Positions 41,227 through 51,177 of a stretch of 64,000 bases of DNA are shown here, in pieces. The notes below the pieces were generated by a model. It was not told the DNA's origin. It made no database searches and was given only the letters and a program-made list of their open reading frames with translations. A program made the position numbers and the translations under genes. Numbering within the stretch: position 1 is the stretch's first letter; each line of letters starts with the position of its first letter. Origin of the DNA: Candidatus Mesenet endosymbiont of Phosphuga atrata (GTDB lineage Bacteria; Pseudomonadota; Alphaproteobacteria; Rickettsiales; Anaplasmataceae); contig NZ_OZ026541.1 in the NCBI RefSeq assembly GCF_964020175.1, forward strand, positions 744,001 to 808,000. The letters run 5' to 3'.

Positions 41227-41345
41227 AAATAGAATAATTGAGACATAATCTAAAAATCTTACCTGCTAGTATTTTAATTATTTATTTTACTATATGCTAT
41301 TTTTAGCATATCAATATATCATCTGATGTTGTAAGCGAGGGAAAT

Positions 41346-42218
41346 ATGGATGAAGAATTGGATGGCATTATATTGGAAAAGTTAGGCAAAGTTAATCTAG
41401 ATCATTATGGTTCATATAAGATGAGAATCGTGGAATCTCTTTTTGTGCATTCTGAAAAATTGTATAGAGATTATCAACATAGAAGGTGTGATTATGGTGA
41501 ACATAAAAGGATCAATAGCAATAATTTGTGTAATACCATATATACTACTATTAAACAGATTTGTGATGAAAATACATTGGTCTTTCCCTTTCTTCTGAGT
41601 TGTTTTTATAATCAAGATATATTAGGTTTAATAAAGGAGGAGTTAATAAATGATTTGATTAGTAGAAGATATACAAATTTACAACTTAACTCAAATATTG
41701 AAGATTATCTACAGAGCAATCATAACATTCAAGCTCAAAATGACTTTTTATATAAAGTATACTCTGATTGTTTAGTAACGTATAAAGTAGCAGTATCTAT
41801 TATAATAAAAAATAGAATAAAACATCACATTTCTGAATTAACGCCTGAAGAAGCCCGAAGGATATGCAGAAGTGTAAGTTACAAAATAGAGGATTTTGAC
41901 TGTGATAAACGAGGTAAGCAAATTATTAATTATACTGTTTTGATATGTTCTGCATATACATTTACATCACTTTTTCTCCTTCTAGGTAATGCTAAGCTAA
42001 GCAGAAAGCATTCTAGAGGAGAAGCGCTTGCAATAGCATTTATACCTTCTCTTGTTTTGTATCTTGCTTCGCTAATGCTTAAAAGTTTTTTTTATATAGA
42101 AAATTATAATATACGTGATAGTTTTAAAGATTTCAATGACCCAAGCTCAGAGTTTAATGAAGTGTATGGTAATGAAGCCCATAACATAGAAAAACAAACT
42201 TATGAAAGCTTTGTCTAA
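41346..42218 (+). CDS. Hypothetical protein with two C-terminal membrane segments
   Basis: This 290-residue protein has no family I recognise. The first 190 residues are soluble, helical and charged. Hydrophobic segments follow near residues 198-216 (NYTVLICSAYTFTSLFLLL) and 231-249 (ALAIAFIPSLVLYLASLML). A 40-residue polar tail closes it. The architecture, a large soluble domain then two membrane spans, resembles the gene at 10457 in layout, not visibly in sequence. Shine-Dalgarno GCGAGGGAAAT precedes the ATG. Confidence 0.65.
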   Translation: MDEELDGIILEKLGKVNLDHYGSYKMRIVESLFVHSEKLYRDYQHRRCDYGEHKRINSNNLCNTIYTTIKQICDENTLVFPFLLSCFYNQDILGLIKEELINDLISRRYTNLQLNSNIEDYLQSNHNIQAQNDFLYKVYSDCLVTYKVAVSIIIKNRIKHHISELTPEEARRICRSVSYKIEDFDCDKRGKQIINYTVLICSAYTFTSLFLLLGNAKLSRKHSRGEALAIAFIPSLVLYLASLMLKSFFYIENYNIRDSFKDFNDPSSEFNEVYGNEAHNIEKQTYESFV

Positions 42219-42404
42219 ATTTCTATAAAAATTGCCATTACACGTACAATAGATAATAGAATAATAAAGTTTTACTGCCCATAAACGCCTTAAGGCTCTA
42301 CTGCAACGATATAGTTAGCGTTTTTTACGTCCTTCTTCAATATTGAAAAGTTAATTTTAGTTAAAAAATAAACTATAATGGTAATTGTTTTATATTCAAA
42401 GAAA

Positions 42405-43129
42405 ATGTTATCAAAAGAAGCATTAATTAATGCTCTTCAGGCAGGCAACCCAGATAAGGTTAAGAAAATATTAGAAGGTGATAAGTTTATTAAAGCACTG
42501 ATGCGTATACCGTTTATTGGTAGGTTAATAAGAGGGGTAAGGTGGTTCCTTTTTGTAAGACCTAAAATAAATTTTCAGGACGAAATTGGTAGAACAGCTC
42601 TGATGCTTGCTGTCATGGAATGTCACATAGATGTTGTAAGGGGGCTCATAAAAGCTGGTGCTAACATGAATTTGCAAAATAAGTATGACGAAACAGCATT
42701 GATCATTTCTGTTAATCAGAACGATACAGAGATTACAATCGAACTCATAAAAGCTGGTGCTGAGATAGATATAAAAGATAGAGATGGCGGAACACCATTA
42801 ATGGTAATACGGAGATTGTAAAGATGTTAGTAGAGGCTAAAGCTAACATAGATATAGAAGATGGAGATGGTAGTACAGCATTGATGTATGCTGCCAGATA
42901 TGGTTACATAGAGATTGTAAAAGAACTCATAGACAATGATGCTAATGTAAATTTAACGAGTAAAGGCGATAAAACAGAGATAGACCTTACTAATAAAGAA
43001 GAAATTGAAAAGATTTTTCAACAATATCAATCTAGCAAGGCACAACAACAAGGCTCTACTTCCTTAGGTGAAGCAGATGTATCAAATATTACTCCCAACG
43101 TTGCTGTAGACAATACTCGAAACTTATAG
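42405..43129 (+). pseudogene. Ankyrin-repeat gene broken by an internal deletion
   Basis: The first frame starts at ATG 42405 (MLSKEALINALQAGNPDKVK) and carries three ankyrin units (RTALMLAVMECHIDVVRGLI; YDETALIISVNQND) before ending GTPLMVIRRL at 42821. The next unit continues in another frame from within it: NTEIVKMLVEAKANIDIED, then STALMYAARYGYIEIVKELI, and a short tail ending at 43129. Between GTPLM and NTEIV about eight residues of an ankyrin unit are missing and the frame shifts, so a small deletion broke one gene of some 245 codons. A hydrophobic basic stretch (FIGRLIRGVRWFLFVRP) sits in the N-terminal part. Confidence 0.8.
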
Positions 43130-43225
43130 TTTAACTGAGGAAGCAAAATTTGAGTTTTAAGGTAGCACATCTCTTTATCTTTTTACTAATATTTTATAAA
43201 ATATATTAAATATTAAGATTTAGAG

Positions 43226-46200
43226 ATGTTTAATTTCTCGATATCATTTTCTGACTTATATAATACAGATGATTTGACAAAGCTAGATAGTGCATTTTTA
43301 GACTATATCAAAAGTTATAATAAAGATTTATATCATGCACTATGCAAAGCAAGAGAAAACAAAAGTTATGACAGTCAGTTAGTAATAGAGCTTTCTCCTG
43401 TGGTTGAAGAATTCATTTCTAAGCTATTTTTTATTGAAGAGGAGGCAGAGGCATTAAGAAAAAAGCATGAAGACTTTGTGATGCTGTATAAATGTAAAAG
43501 ATTATTTATTCAACGCTATGCATTAAAAAAATATGTAAAAACTGATGATATAGAGATTAATTTAGTATCTAAGAAACTAAGTGTATTCCTGAAATTTCCT
43601 CTGCAAGAGCAGGATTTTGCTCAAAAAGCTATATTTTGGTTTGAGCATAAGGAAAAATATCAAGAAGAAGTAGAACTTGCAGCTCAGTATGCTGCATGGA
43701 TGGCGGATAATAATAAAAATGAGGAGAATGTCTTATTTTCATCTCCCGAAAAAATTGACTATGACAAATTGGTGCCAGTTATAAGTAAACAGGTTGATGA
43801 CAATGAGGTATTGCGTGTAGAAGAGGTAAAAAGACGTTCTGGATTTAACTTAACACATAATAAGCCTACTTTAAATAAGGCATTGGATAATGCTCACTAC
43901 TGCATATACTGCCATAAGCAAAATAAGGATAGTTGTTCTAAGGGACTTCTTGCTGAGAATCAAGATTTCAAAAAATCTCCTTTAGATGTTGAGCTTCATG
44001 GCTGTCCACTAGAGCAAAAAATTTCTGAGATGAATTTAGTCAAAAGCCAAGGTTTTAGTATATCAAGCTTAGCTATCATTGTTATTGATAATCCTCTATG
44101 TGCAGCAACTGGCTATCGTATATGCAATGATTGCTCTAAATCTTGCATATATCAAAAGCAGGATCCTGTTGATATCCCAATGATTGAAACTAAGATCCTT
44201 GAAGATGTGTTGAGCTTACCATATGGATTTGAAATTTATTCTCTTCTTACTCGTTGGAACCCACTTAATTTTGAGCGCCCACTTCCTAAAGAAAACACAG
44301 GAAAAAACATTTTAGTTGTAGGTCTCGGTCCTGCAGGCTTTACGCTTGCTCATCACCTGCTTAATGACGGGCATAATGTTGTTGCCATAGACGGACTTAA
44401 AATTGAACCTTTAGAGGAAAAATTATTACCCATAAAAGATTTTAAATATGAGAAATTAAGCGAGCGCACCCCTGCTGGTTTTGGTGGAGTTGCAGAGTAT
44501 GGCATTACTGCTCGTTGGGATAAAAACAACCTTAAAATTATCAGATTACTTTTAGAAAGAAGAAAAAACTTTGCAATTTATGGGGGAGTGCGTTTTGGTG
44601 GGACAGTAACAGTTGATGATGCCTTCAAACTCGGATTTGATCATATAGCTCTTTCGCTTGGCTCTGGCAAGCCTAAAATGATTAATATAAAAAATATGTT
44701 AGCACGCGGAGTACGCATGGCATCAGATTTTTTAATGTCACTGCAGCTTACTGGAGCGCTTAAATCTGACTCCATAGCCAATCTGCAAATCCGCATGCCA
44801 ATAGTTGTAATTGGTGGTGGGCTCACAGCAATTGACACAGCAACAGAAAGTCTAGCATATTACCAGGTTCAAGTTGAAAAATTCCTCTCTCGTTATGAAA
44901 TATTAGTAGATGAAGATGGCAAAGAATATGTTGAAGCAGGCTGGAGCACAGAAGAGCACGAAATTGCCAATGAGTATATCTTACATGCGCGTGCAATACG
45001 TGCTGAAAAGGAATTGGCAAAAAATGAGAATAGAGAGGCTAAAGTACTAGAATTAATGCATAGCTGGGGTGGCGTTAAAATTGTCTATAGAAAAAACCTA
45101 ACTGACTCTCCAAGTTACAGGTTAAATAGCAAAGAGGTCAAAAATGCTTTAGCAGAAGGGGTTGATTTCCTTGAAAATTTGGAGCCAACAGAAATTGTAA
45201 CTGATGAGTACAACCATACACAGTCAGTTGCAGTACTAGATAAAGATAGAAAAGCAAGGCATATAAATGCACGTACTATATTAATTGCCGCAGGTACTGA
45301 GCCAAATACAACAGTTGCTAATGAAGATACAAAGCACTTTAAATTGAGTGGTAAATATTTTTCTTATTTTGATTTAAAGGGCAAGGTAGGATTGCATACA
45401 TTTTCACCTAAAGCAAAAAAGCAAGATTATATCTTTTTGTACAGAGACTCAGGCAAAGCGATTAGTTTTTTTGGTGATTTGCATCCCTCATATAGTGGGA
45501 GTGTAGTTAAGGCTATGGCCAGCGCTAAAAATGGCTACCCTGTAATTACGCAACTTCTGAAGGAAAATAATGACGTTAAAATAGAGCATGCTAACGCTTT
45601 TTTTGATAAGATAAAAAGTGCATTTACTGCAGTAGTTGTGGATGTAAAGCGCCTTACTCCTAAAGTAGTTGAAGTAATAATTAAAGCACCTATGGCTGCT
45701 GCAAATTTTAAACCTGGTCAGTTTTATAGGTTGCAAAATTTTGAAGCCAATTCCCCTAAGATTAAAGATACAAAATTGGCAATGGAGGGTATAGCAGCTA
45801 CTGGTGCTTCGGTGGATAAGGAAAAAGGCCTTATTTCTACAATTATTTTAGAAACTGGTGGGTCAACAGATTTGTGCTTCTATCTTAAAAAGAATGAACC
45901 TGTAGTGCTGATGGGGCCAACTGGCATGCCAACAAAAATTCCTAAAAACGAAAATATCATGCTTATCGGTGGCGGCGTTGGTAACGCTGTACTTTTTTCT
46001 ATAGGAAAAGCATGTTTGGAAAATAACTGCCAGGTTTTATATTTTGCTGGTTACAAAAAGTTAAGTGATGTTTTTAAACGAGAGTCACTAGAGTCCTCAG
46101 CAACTACTTTAGTTTGGACATGTGATGAAGGAATAATAAAAAAAGGAAGAAAGGGGGATCTGTCATTCCATGGCAATATTATCGATGGAATTGTTGCTTA

Positions 46201-46582
46201 CCAAACAGGTAAACTTAGTAAGATAACAATCAACTTAGATTCTATAGATAGGATTATAGTCATTGGTTCAGATAAAATGATGGAGGCAGTAGCCAGTGCT
46301 AAAAATACTCTTTTAAGACCATATTCAAAACGTGGGGTAAAAGTTATAGCATCTGTGAACTCACCTATGCAGTGCATGATGAAGGAGATATGTGCCCAGT
46401 GTTTGCAAAGACATGTAGACCCAATGACTGGTGAGGAGAGTTTTGTTTATAGCTGCAGTAATCAGGATCAAAACCTAGATTATGTTGATTTTAAATTTTT
46501 AAGTGAAAGGTTAAAACAAAACAGTTTGCAAGAAAAGCTTACGGCAAAGTGGGTGAGTTATTGTTTACAAAGAGCCAATTAG
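43226..46582 (+). CDS. Fusion flavoprotein: GltD-like oxidoreductase joined to ferredoxin-reductase/PyrK-like domain
   Basis: Domains in order over 1118 residues. An N-terminal helical region; a Cys-rich Fe-S region (Cys226, 229, 237, 260, 300, 303, 307), as in the small subunit of glutamate synthase; an FAD site at 362-375 (ILVVGLGPAGFTLAH); a second Rossmann motif near 528 (VVIGGGLTAIDTATE). Then a ferredoxin-NADP reductase-type domain from about 800 (FKPGQFYRLQNF; MLIGGGVGNAVLFSIG), and a PyrK-like 2Fe-2S site (Cys1050, 1056, 1059, 1077). The parts predict electron transfer between NAD(P)H, flavin and Fe-S clusters. Related long fusions exist in other alphaproteobacteria, from family memory; the physiological acceptor is unknown. 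The next gene begins four bases after the stop. Confidence 0.88.
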   Translation: MFNFSISFSDLYNTDDLTKLDSAFLDYIKSYNKDLYHALCKARENKSYDSQLVIELSPVVEEFISKLFFIEEEAEALRKKHEDFVMLYKCKRLFIQRYALKKYVKTDDIEINLVSKKLSVFLKFPLQEQDFAQKAIFWFEHKEKYQEEVELAAQYAAWMADNNKNEENVLFSSPEKIDYDKLVPVISKQVDDNEVLRVEEVKRRSGFNLTHNKPTLNKALDNAHYCIYCHKQNKDSCSKGLLAENQDFKKSPLDVELHGCPLEQKISEMNLVKSQGFSISSLAIIVIDNPLCAATGYRICNDCSKSCIYQKQDPVDIPMIETKILEDVLSLPYGFEIYSLLTRWNPLNFERPLPKENTGKNILVVGLGPAGFTLAHHLLNDGHNVVAIDGLKIEPLEEKLLPIKDFKYEKLSERTPAGFGGVAEYGITARWDKNNLKIIRLLLERRKNFAIYGGVRFGGTVTVDDAFKLGFDHIALSLGSGKPKMINIKNMLARGVRMASDFLMSLQLTGALKSDSIANLQIRMPIVVIGGGLTAIDTATESLAYYQVQVEKFLSRYEILVDEDGKEYVEAGWSTEEHEIANEYILHARAIRAEKELAKNENREAKVLELMHSWGGVKIVYRKNLTDSPSYRLNSKEVKNALAEGVDFLENLEPTEIVTDEYNHTQSVAVLDKDRKARHINARTILIAAGTEPNTTVANEDTKHFKLSGKYFSYFDLKGKVGLHTFSPKAKKQDYIFLYRDSGKAISFFGDLHPSYSGSVVKAMASAKNGYPVITQLLKENNDVKIEHANAFFDKIKSAFTAVVVDVKRLTPKVVEVIIKAPMAAANFKPGQFYRLQNFEANSPKIKDTKLAMEGIAATGASVDKEKGLISTIILETGGSTDLCFYLKKNEPVVLMGPTGMPTKIPKNENIMLIGGGVGNAVLFSIGKACLENNCQVLYFAGYKKLSDVFKRESLESSATTLVWTCDEGIIKKGRKGDLSFHGNIIDGIVAYQTGKLSKITINLDSIDRIIVIGSDKMMEAVASAKNTLLRPYSKRGVKVIASVNSPMQCMMKEICAQCLQRHVDPMTGEESFVYSCSNQDQNLDYVDFKFLSERLKQNSLQEKLTAKWVSYCLQRAN

Positions 46583-46586
46583 GTTT

Positions 46587-47120
46587 ATGTATAAGCTTAA
46601 TATTATAGCGAAAAAAAAGGAACTAAGAAAAAAATATAGAAAGGTAAGGAAAGAAGTAAGCGAAGATTTTGCAATTCGTGCGGCAAGTTTAATAGCAGAA
46701 GCATTTATTGAAAACATCATTATAAGTGAAAATAAAATAGTAGCTGGATATATTCCAAGAGATGATGAGATAAATGTTATACCACTCATGCAGAAACTAC
46801 AGAGTTTAGGTCATAAAATAGTTGTGCCAATTGTAGATCGAAATAGTGATTGTTTGTTATTTCAGGAATGGAAAGTTGCTAATCAAATTGAAAATTACGT
46901 AATACCAAATGTAGTTATTACGCCACTTATTGCTTTTGATCAAAATCAAAACAGATTAGGCTTTGGTGGTGGTTGGTATGATAGAACTATAGAGAAATTG
47001 CGCCCACTTGGCTGCAAATTTATAGGTGTTGCGTATGACCTACAGTTTTGCAAGCAATTGCCAATAGAAGATCATGATCAAGCCCTTGATAATATTGTTA
47101 CTGTTTATGATAAAAGGTGA
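46587..47120 (+). CDS. 5-formyltetrahydrofolate cyclo-ligase
   Basis: This enzyme converts 5-formyl-THF to 5,10-methenyl-THF with ATP. The opening KKKELRKKYRKVRKEVS and the signature LGFGGGWYDRTIEKL near residues 127-141 are characteristic, and 177 residues is normal for the family. The basic N-terminus is the nucleotide-binding start. It begins four bases after the fusion flavoprotein stop, so they are probably cotranscribed. It converges on the KAP gene. Confidence 0.92.
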   Translation: MYKLNIIAKKKELRKKYRKVRKEVSEDFAIRAASLIAEAFIENIIISENKIVAGYIPRDDEINVIPLMQKLQSLGHKIVVPIVDRNSDCLLFQEWKVANQIENYVIPNVVITPLIAFDQNQNRLGFGGGWYDRTIEKLRPLGCKFIGVAYDLQFCKQLPIEDHDQALDNIVTVYDKR

Positions 47121-47156
47121 TCCAGAAATTTTGCACCACCGTAATATTGATGGGTT

Positions 47157-48422
47157 TTATACAACATAGGCAATCATCCTCTTCATATAGTTGATAACAT
47201 ATTCATTGCCATCTAATTGAGCTAGAGTGTCTTTTAAGGGACTAAAGTTATTTATATTAGAAAATGAAGTTTCTAAAGCAGCTTTTAAATCTTGCCACTC
47301 TTGTTGATAGTTATTAATTACTGGTTTATCAAGGGCAATAAAAAAGTCTGTAATAGATAATATATCTGTGCCTAATGACTCGTAAAGTTCATGATTTACC
47401 AATTGTAGTATTATTAGAAATGAAAATAAATTTGGTAAAAATAGTTTTTTTTGTGGGTAAACTAAGAAAAGTAAATTTATTGCATAAACACAACGTTTTA
47501 CGTCCTTTAGTGACAGTAAAAATATTTTGCATAAAACAGTAAAGCTAGACTTTATTTCTTCTATTGGTCTACTTAATACTATATCTTGAAACTGTTTATT
47601 AATAAATTTTTCTACTGGAACTCTAGGTAAAAAAAGAGATAAATCAACAAAACGCTCCTGCATACCAAAAGAAGTATTTACTGTCTTTTTAACATTGCTT
47701 TGAGATTTATGGGTAGCTAAAATAAATACCAGCCCATCTATGTTTAAACTATATTTTATATATTCAAAAAAATCTATAATGTATTTTGTTCGACATAATT
47801 CAAGGTTATCAACTAATACATAGATGTTTTGGCTATTACGAATTTTATTTACTATTTCAGTGAACTGAGTTTTAAAATCTTCCATATTTTTTCTTCTTGT
47901 ATTATAAGCTGTTAGCTCATTTAAAGAGATTTCTGATCTTTCTTTCTTCTCTGCTTCTTTAGTTACATCAACAAAAACAGAGAATATGCCTAGTGGAGAC
48001 TTGTTAATGAGCTTACCGAGTGTATCTAGCGAAAATAATTGGTCATTTATATTTTTAAACTTACGTACTATGCTTTTCTTTATTTTTTTTGATATAAATA
48101 AATTATCGAACATAAAGCTAAGCAGTGGAGCAAGAGGTTGCTCTAAAGCATTAATATTCCATGCATCATAGTATACTGCAATCTCATTTTGTTCCTTCAG
48201 GTCTAAAGCCCAATTTTGTAAGAAAAATGTTTTGCCCAAACCAGGATCAGCTTCTAAAGAGATTATATGATGTTGATCTTTAATTACCTTGATGATCTTA
48301 GTAAAGTTAATTGCAATGCTTTGATACTCTAAACAGTCTTCCTGCCAAGCTTCATATTTTTTTTCTTCTACTTTTCTCTTTTTAAAGAGTTGTCTGATTT
48401 GCTGAAAAAAAGTACTAAACAT
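47157..48422 (-). CDS. KAP-type P-loop NTPase
   Basis: Walker A is at residues 59-65 (ADPGLGKTFF), with the YYDAWNINALEQPLAPLLSF segment that marks KAP NTPases just after. Walker B is near 195-206 (NIYVLVDNLELC). The remainder is helical and carries an FSVFVDVTKEAEKK linker in place of the usual pair of membrane spans. KAP proteins are membrane-linked STAND-like ATPases, found both in animals and, patchily, in bacteria, often on mobile or defence islands. Here it is flanked by housekeeping genes and divergent from a UbiH-like gene (53 bases between starts). Role unknown. Confidence 0.8.
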   Translation of the reverse strand: MFSTFFQQIRQLFKKRKVEEKKYEAWQEDCLEYQSIAINFTKIIKVIKDQHHIISLEADPGLGKTFFLQNWALDLKEQNEIAVYYDAWNINALEQPLAPLLSFMFDNLFISKKIKKSIVRKFKNINDQLFSLDTLGKLINKSPLGIFSVFVDVTKEAEKKERSEISLNELTAYNTRRKNMEDFKTQFTEIVNKIRNSQNIYVLVDNLELCRTKYIIDFFEYIKYSLNIDGLVFILATHKSQSNVKKTVNTSFGMQERFVDLSLFLPRVPVEKFINKQFQDIVLSRPIEEIKSSFTVLCKIFLLSLKDVKRCVYAINLLFLVYPQKKLFLPNLFSFLIILQLVNHELYESLGTDILSITDFFIALDKPVINNYQQEWQDLKAALETSFSNINNFSPLKDTLAQLDGNEYVINYMKRMIAYVV

Positions 48423-48475
48423 AATTTAATTTAGATAATATAATATTATAAAAATGATTTTTAATCAATTGTGAA

Positions 48476-49648
48476 ATGTATTATGATGTTATCATTTCAG
48501 GAGGTGGTCTACTAGGCTCAATTACAGCTATTGGCCTTAAACGTAAATCCCTCTCTGTTGCACTACTAGAAAAAAATGATATTTTCCATCCTCCCAAATG
48601 TGACAATAGGGTATTTGCTATATCATATAATACAAAGAGGCTGCTTGAGGATTTTGGTATTTGGCATTTTATTGAAAGCGAAGCAGAGCCTATATTAGAT
48701 ATTTGTATTCTTGATGAAAATAGTCCAATTTCTGTACATTACGATCATAAGATTGTAAGCAAAGAACCTATGGGTTACGTAGTGGAAAAGTCTGTTTTAC
48801 AAAGAGCTGTCAGTAACAATTTAACAAGTGAAGTTCATGTATACTCACCTACTTCTTACAAATCTATCTCATGTGATTTTGGGTGCGCAGAAGTTGTCTT
48901 AGATAATGATCAAGAATTAACATCTCAGTTACTGATTTGCGCAGAGGGTAGGCATTCAAAATTAAGAGAATTATTTTTTCTACCAGCAATAAAATTTCAA
49001 TATGAGCAAAGCAGTATAGTTTGCAATGTAGAACATGAAAAACACCATCAATGTCTAGCAGTAGAGTGCTTTTTTCCTGGTGGCCCTTTTGCAATTCTAC
49101 CAATGAAAGGAGGGTATAAATCTTCTATAGTTTGGACAGAAAAATCTGACATTATCTCTATGCTCATGAACCTATCAAATGATGAATTTACTGTTGAACT
49201 TAAAAAGAGATTTGGCTCTTATTTAGGTGACATCAAACTTAAGAATGATAGAGTTTCTTATCCCTTATTTTTTCTCTTCTCAAAGGATTTATATAAAAAA
49301 AGGATAGTGCTAATTGGAGATGCAGCACACTCTATACATCCAATTGCAGGTCAGGGTTTAAACTTAGGTATAAAAGATGTGGAAAGCATAGTAGCGAATA
49401 TCTCTACAGCAAGAGAGCAAGGAATTGATGTAGGTAGTAAGTATGTTTTAGAAAAATACTCATCTGATAGGTATTTTTATAACTGCACTATGGCCGCAAT
49501 TACTGATGGTCTTAATAGACTGTTTTCAAATAGAAACCTTTGTACTAAAGTATTTAGGAATATTGGACTATTAGCAATTGAAAACTTCACTCCATTTAAA
49601 AAATTTTTCATTAGCCATGCCATGGGTATAAGTAATAGATTTAATTAA
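48476..49648 (+). CDS. UbiH/UbiF/Coq6-family FAD-dependent hydroxylase
   Basis: The FAD-binding GGGLLGSITAIGL motif opens the protein (residues 9-21), and the second flavin motif GDAAHSIHPIAGQGLNLGIKD is at about 281-301, both diagnostic of ubiquinone-ring monooxygenases. At 390 residues it is complete. The enzyme adds hydroxyl groups during ubiquinone synthesis at the membrane. The exact ring position (C4, C5 or C6, that is UbiI, UbiH or UbiF) cannot be told, so no symbol is given. Confidence 0.9.
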   Translation: MYYDVIISGGGLLGSITAIGLKRKSLSVALLEKNDIFHPPKCDNRVFAISYNTKRLLEDFGIWHFIESEAEPILDICILDENSPISVHYDHKIVSKEPMGYVVEKSVLQRAVSNNLTSEVHVYSPTSYKSISCDFGCAEVVLDNDQELTSQLLICAEGRHSKLRELFFLPAIKFQYEQSSIVCNVEHEKHHQCLAVECFFPGGPFAILPMKGGYKSSIVWTEKSDIISMLMNLSNDEFTVELKKRFGSYLGDIKLKNDRVSYPLFFLFSKDLYKKRIVLIGDAAHSIHPIAGQGLNLGIKDVESIVANISTAREQGIDVGSKYVLEKYSSDRYFYNCTMAAITDGLNRLFSNRNLCTKVFRNIGLLAIENFTPFKKFFISHAMGISNRFN

Positions 49649-49720
49649 AATTTTTTAAAAAATTTGCTATTGTAAATATAATATACCATATCTAATATGA
49701 ATTGAACTAGTGGGGGCAAA

Positions 49721-51031
49721 ATGATCGGATGTGAATGGCAACCTTCTTTAGAAGAGGAGCTTTTTAACGCAATATTTTATAATAATAGGCTGAAAGTATT
49801 AAGTATATTGGATTCAGGATTTGATATCAACATAACAAACAATCTTGGACAAACCCCTATCTACGTAGCTGCTGCTATATATAAAAATTTACTTATGGTC
49901 AAAACATTAGCTAGCTTTAACCCAGACTTTGAACATAAGAGTGATCTAGGACATACGCCTCTATCCAGAATCCTATTAGGAGAACATAAACATGCAGATG
50001 AAGTCTTAAAAATAATTAGAACTTTGCTAAAATCAGGTGCAAAATTAACTACCCGTTGTAACGGAGCTCTTCCTCTTCATATAGCAATAGTAACAGGATG
50101 TCATACAGATATAATAAAAGAATTGCTCACAGAAGATACAGTCAACGCAGCAGATTATTACGGATATTTTCCTCTTCACCTAGCAGTACTATATAGTCAT
50201 ATTAACATAGTTAAGATGTTAATAGAATATGAGTACACTAACATTAATATGTCTGATAGAGTTAGAAATACTCCTTTGATTTTAGCAGCTAAAATAGATA
50301 ATCAAGAAATAGCATATCTTTTGCTGGGTCATGGAGTTAATCCATACTTAAAAAATACCGATGGGGAAGACTTTTTAGCATGTATAATACCAAAAGGTAA
50401 AGTATGTAACATAATACATGGCATCAATGAGTTTAGAGTTTCTTTGGAAGCTTTAGGAGAAAGTGGTATCGAGTCTAAAAATAAATTAAATATAGATCCA
50501 TCCAAACCCGGCCCATATCGTACTAAAATATTTAGAACACACAAAGAGAATCGACCATATATAATTCCAGATAAGTCTATAAGATGTCAGCGTTATAAAT
50601 CTATAAGGTATCAACGTTCAAGGTGTGAGAACGAATTTAGAGTATATTTGCCTAATTGCGATTCTCCTATGCTTCAAGTGGTACAACATGAAGAGTTCAA
50701 TAATGAGTTGAATACAGATCCTTCTAGAACTCCCCTTAATCAATTAACAAATATGTGTAATGAATCGTTAGAACTGCCCAGACCAGATACAGTTTTATCT
50801 AGGTCTACTACTTCCAACTCATCTTATAATAGTTCATTAGCAACTAAAGGTTCATCTAATGTAAATTCACCTGGTTCTGGCCTTTCTTATCCCTTTATAA
50901 CTCAATTTGAATCTTTCGCTCGAATATCAAGTACAAGCTCATCTGAATCAGATACGATGCAAAATGCAAAAAGAAGAAAATTAGATTGTACGTTTTCTGA
51001 TAATGGTGAGAACTTAGAACGGTCAAGATAA
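49721..51031 (+). CDS. Ankyrin-repeat protein, Ser-rich tail with KRRK motif (family member 1)
   Basis: Start ATG 49721 with a GTGGGGGC ribosome site. The N-terminal 230 residues of 436 hold about six ankyrin units (NLGQTPIYVAAAIYKNLLMV; GALPLHIAIVTGCHTDIIKE; RNTPLILAAKIDNQEIAYL). The rest is Ser/Thr/Asn/Arg-rich and unordered-looking. Near residue 419 stands AKRRKLD, close to a textbook monopartite nuclear signal. Its N-terminal half is recognisably related to the proteins at 61081 and 62601 (the order MIG, LGQTPI, GALPLHIAI, FPLHLAVL). A host-nucleus role is inference. Confidence 0.88.
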   Translation: MIGCEWQPSLEEELFNAIFYNNRLKVLSILDSGFDINITNNLGQTPIYVAAAIYKNLLMVKTLASFNPDFEHKSDLGHTPLSRILLGEHKHADEVLKIIRTLLKSGAKLTTRCNGALPLHIAIVTGCHTDIIKELLTEDTVNAADYYGYFPLHLAVLYSHINIVKMLIEYEYTNINMSDRVRNTPLILAAKIDNQEIAYLLLGHGVNPYLKNTDGEDFLACIIPKGKVCNIIHGINEFRVSLEALGESGIESKNKLNIDPSKPGPYRTKIFRTHKENRPYIIPDKSIRCQRYKSIRYQRSRCENEFRVYLPNCDSPMLQVVQHEEFNNELNTDPSRTPLNQLTNMCNESLELPRPDTVLSRSTTSNSSYNSSLATKGSSNVNSPGSGLSYPFITQFESFARISSTSSSESDTMQNAKRRKLDCTFSDNGENLERSR

Positions 51032-51177
51032 AAAATGATAAAATAGCTGCATTTATAAACAAAAACTTATGAGATTTACAAAATAACAACTTCCTTTTAA
51101 AGAAGGAAAAGGGTAGAGTAATGTGAGTTTATTTTTATAAAGCATCTCGAAGTCTAGATGTCAAGGATTCAGAAATA

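Noticed and set aside
46565-46789. 74-residue minus-strand frame over the cyclo-ligase start
   Set aside because: Shadow frame opposite a recognised enzyme.
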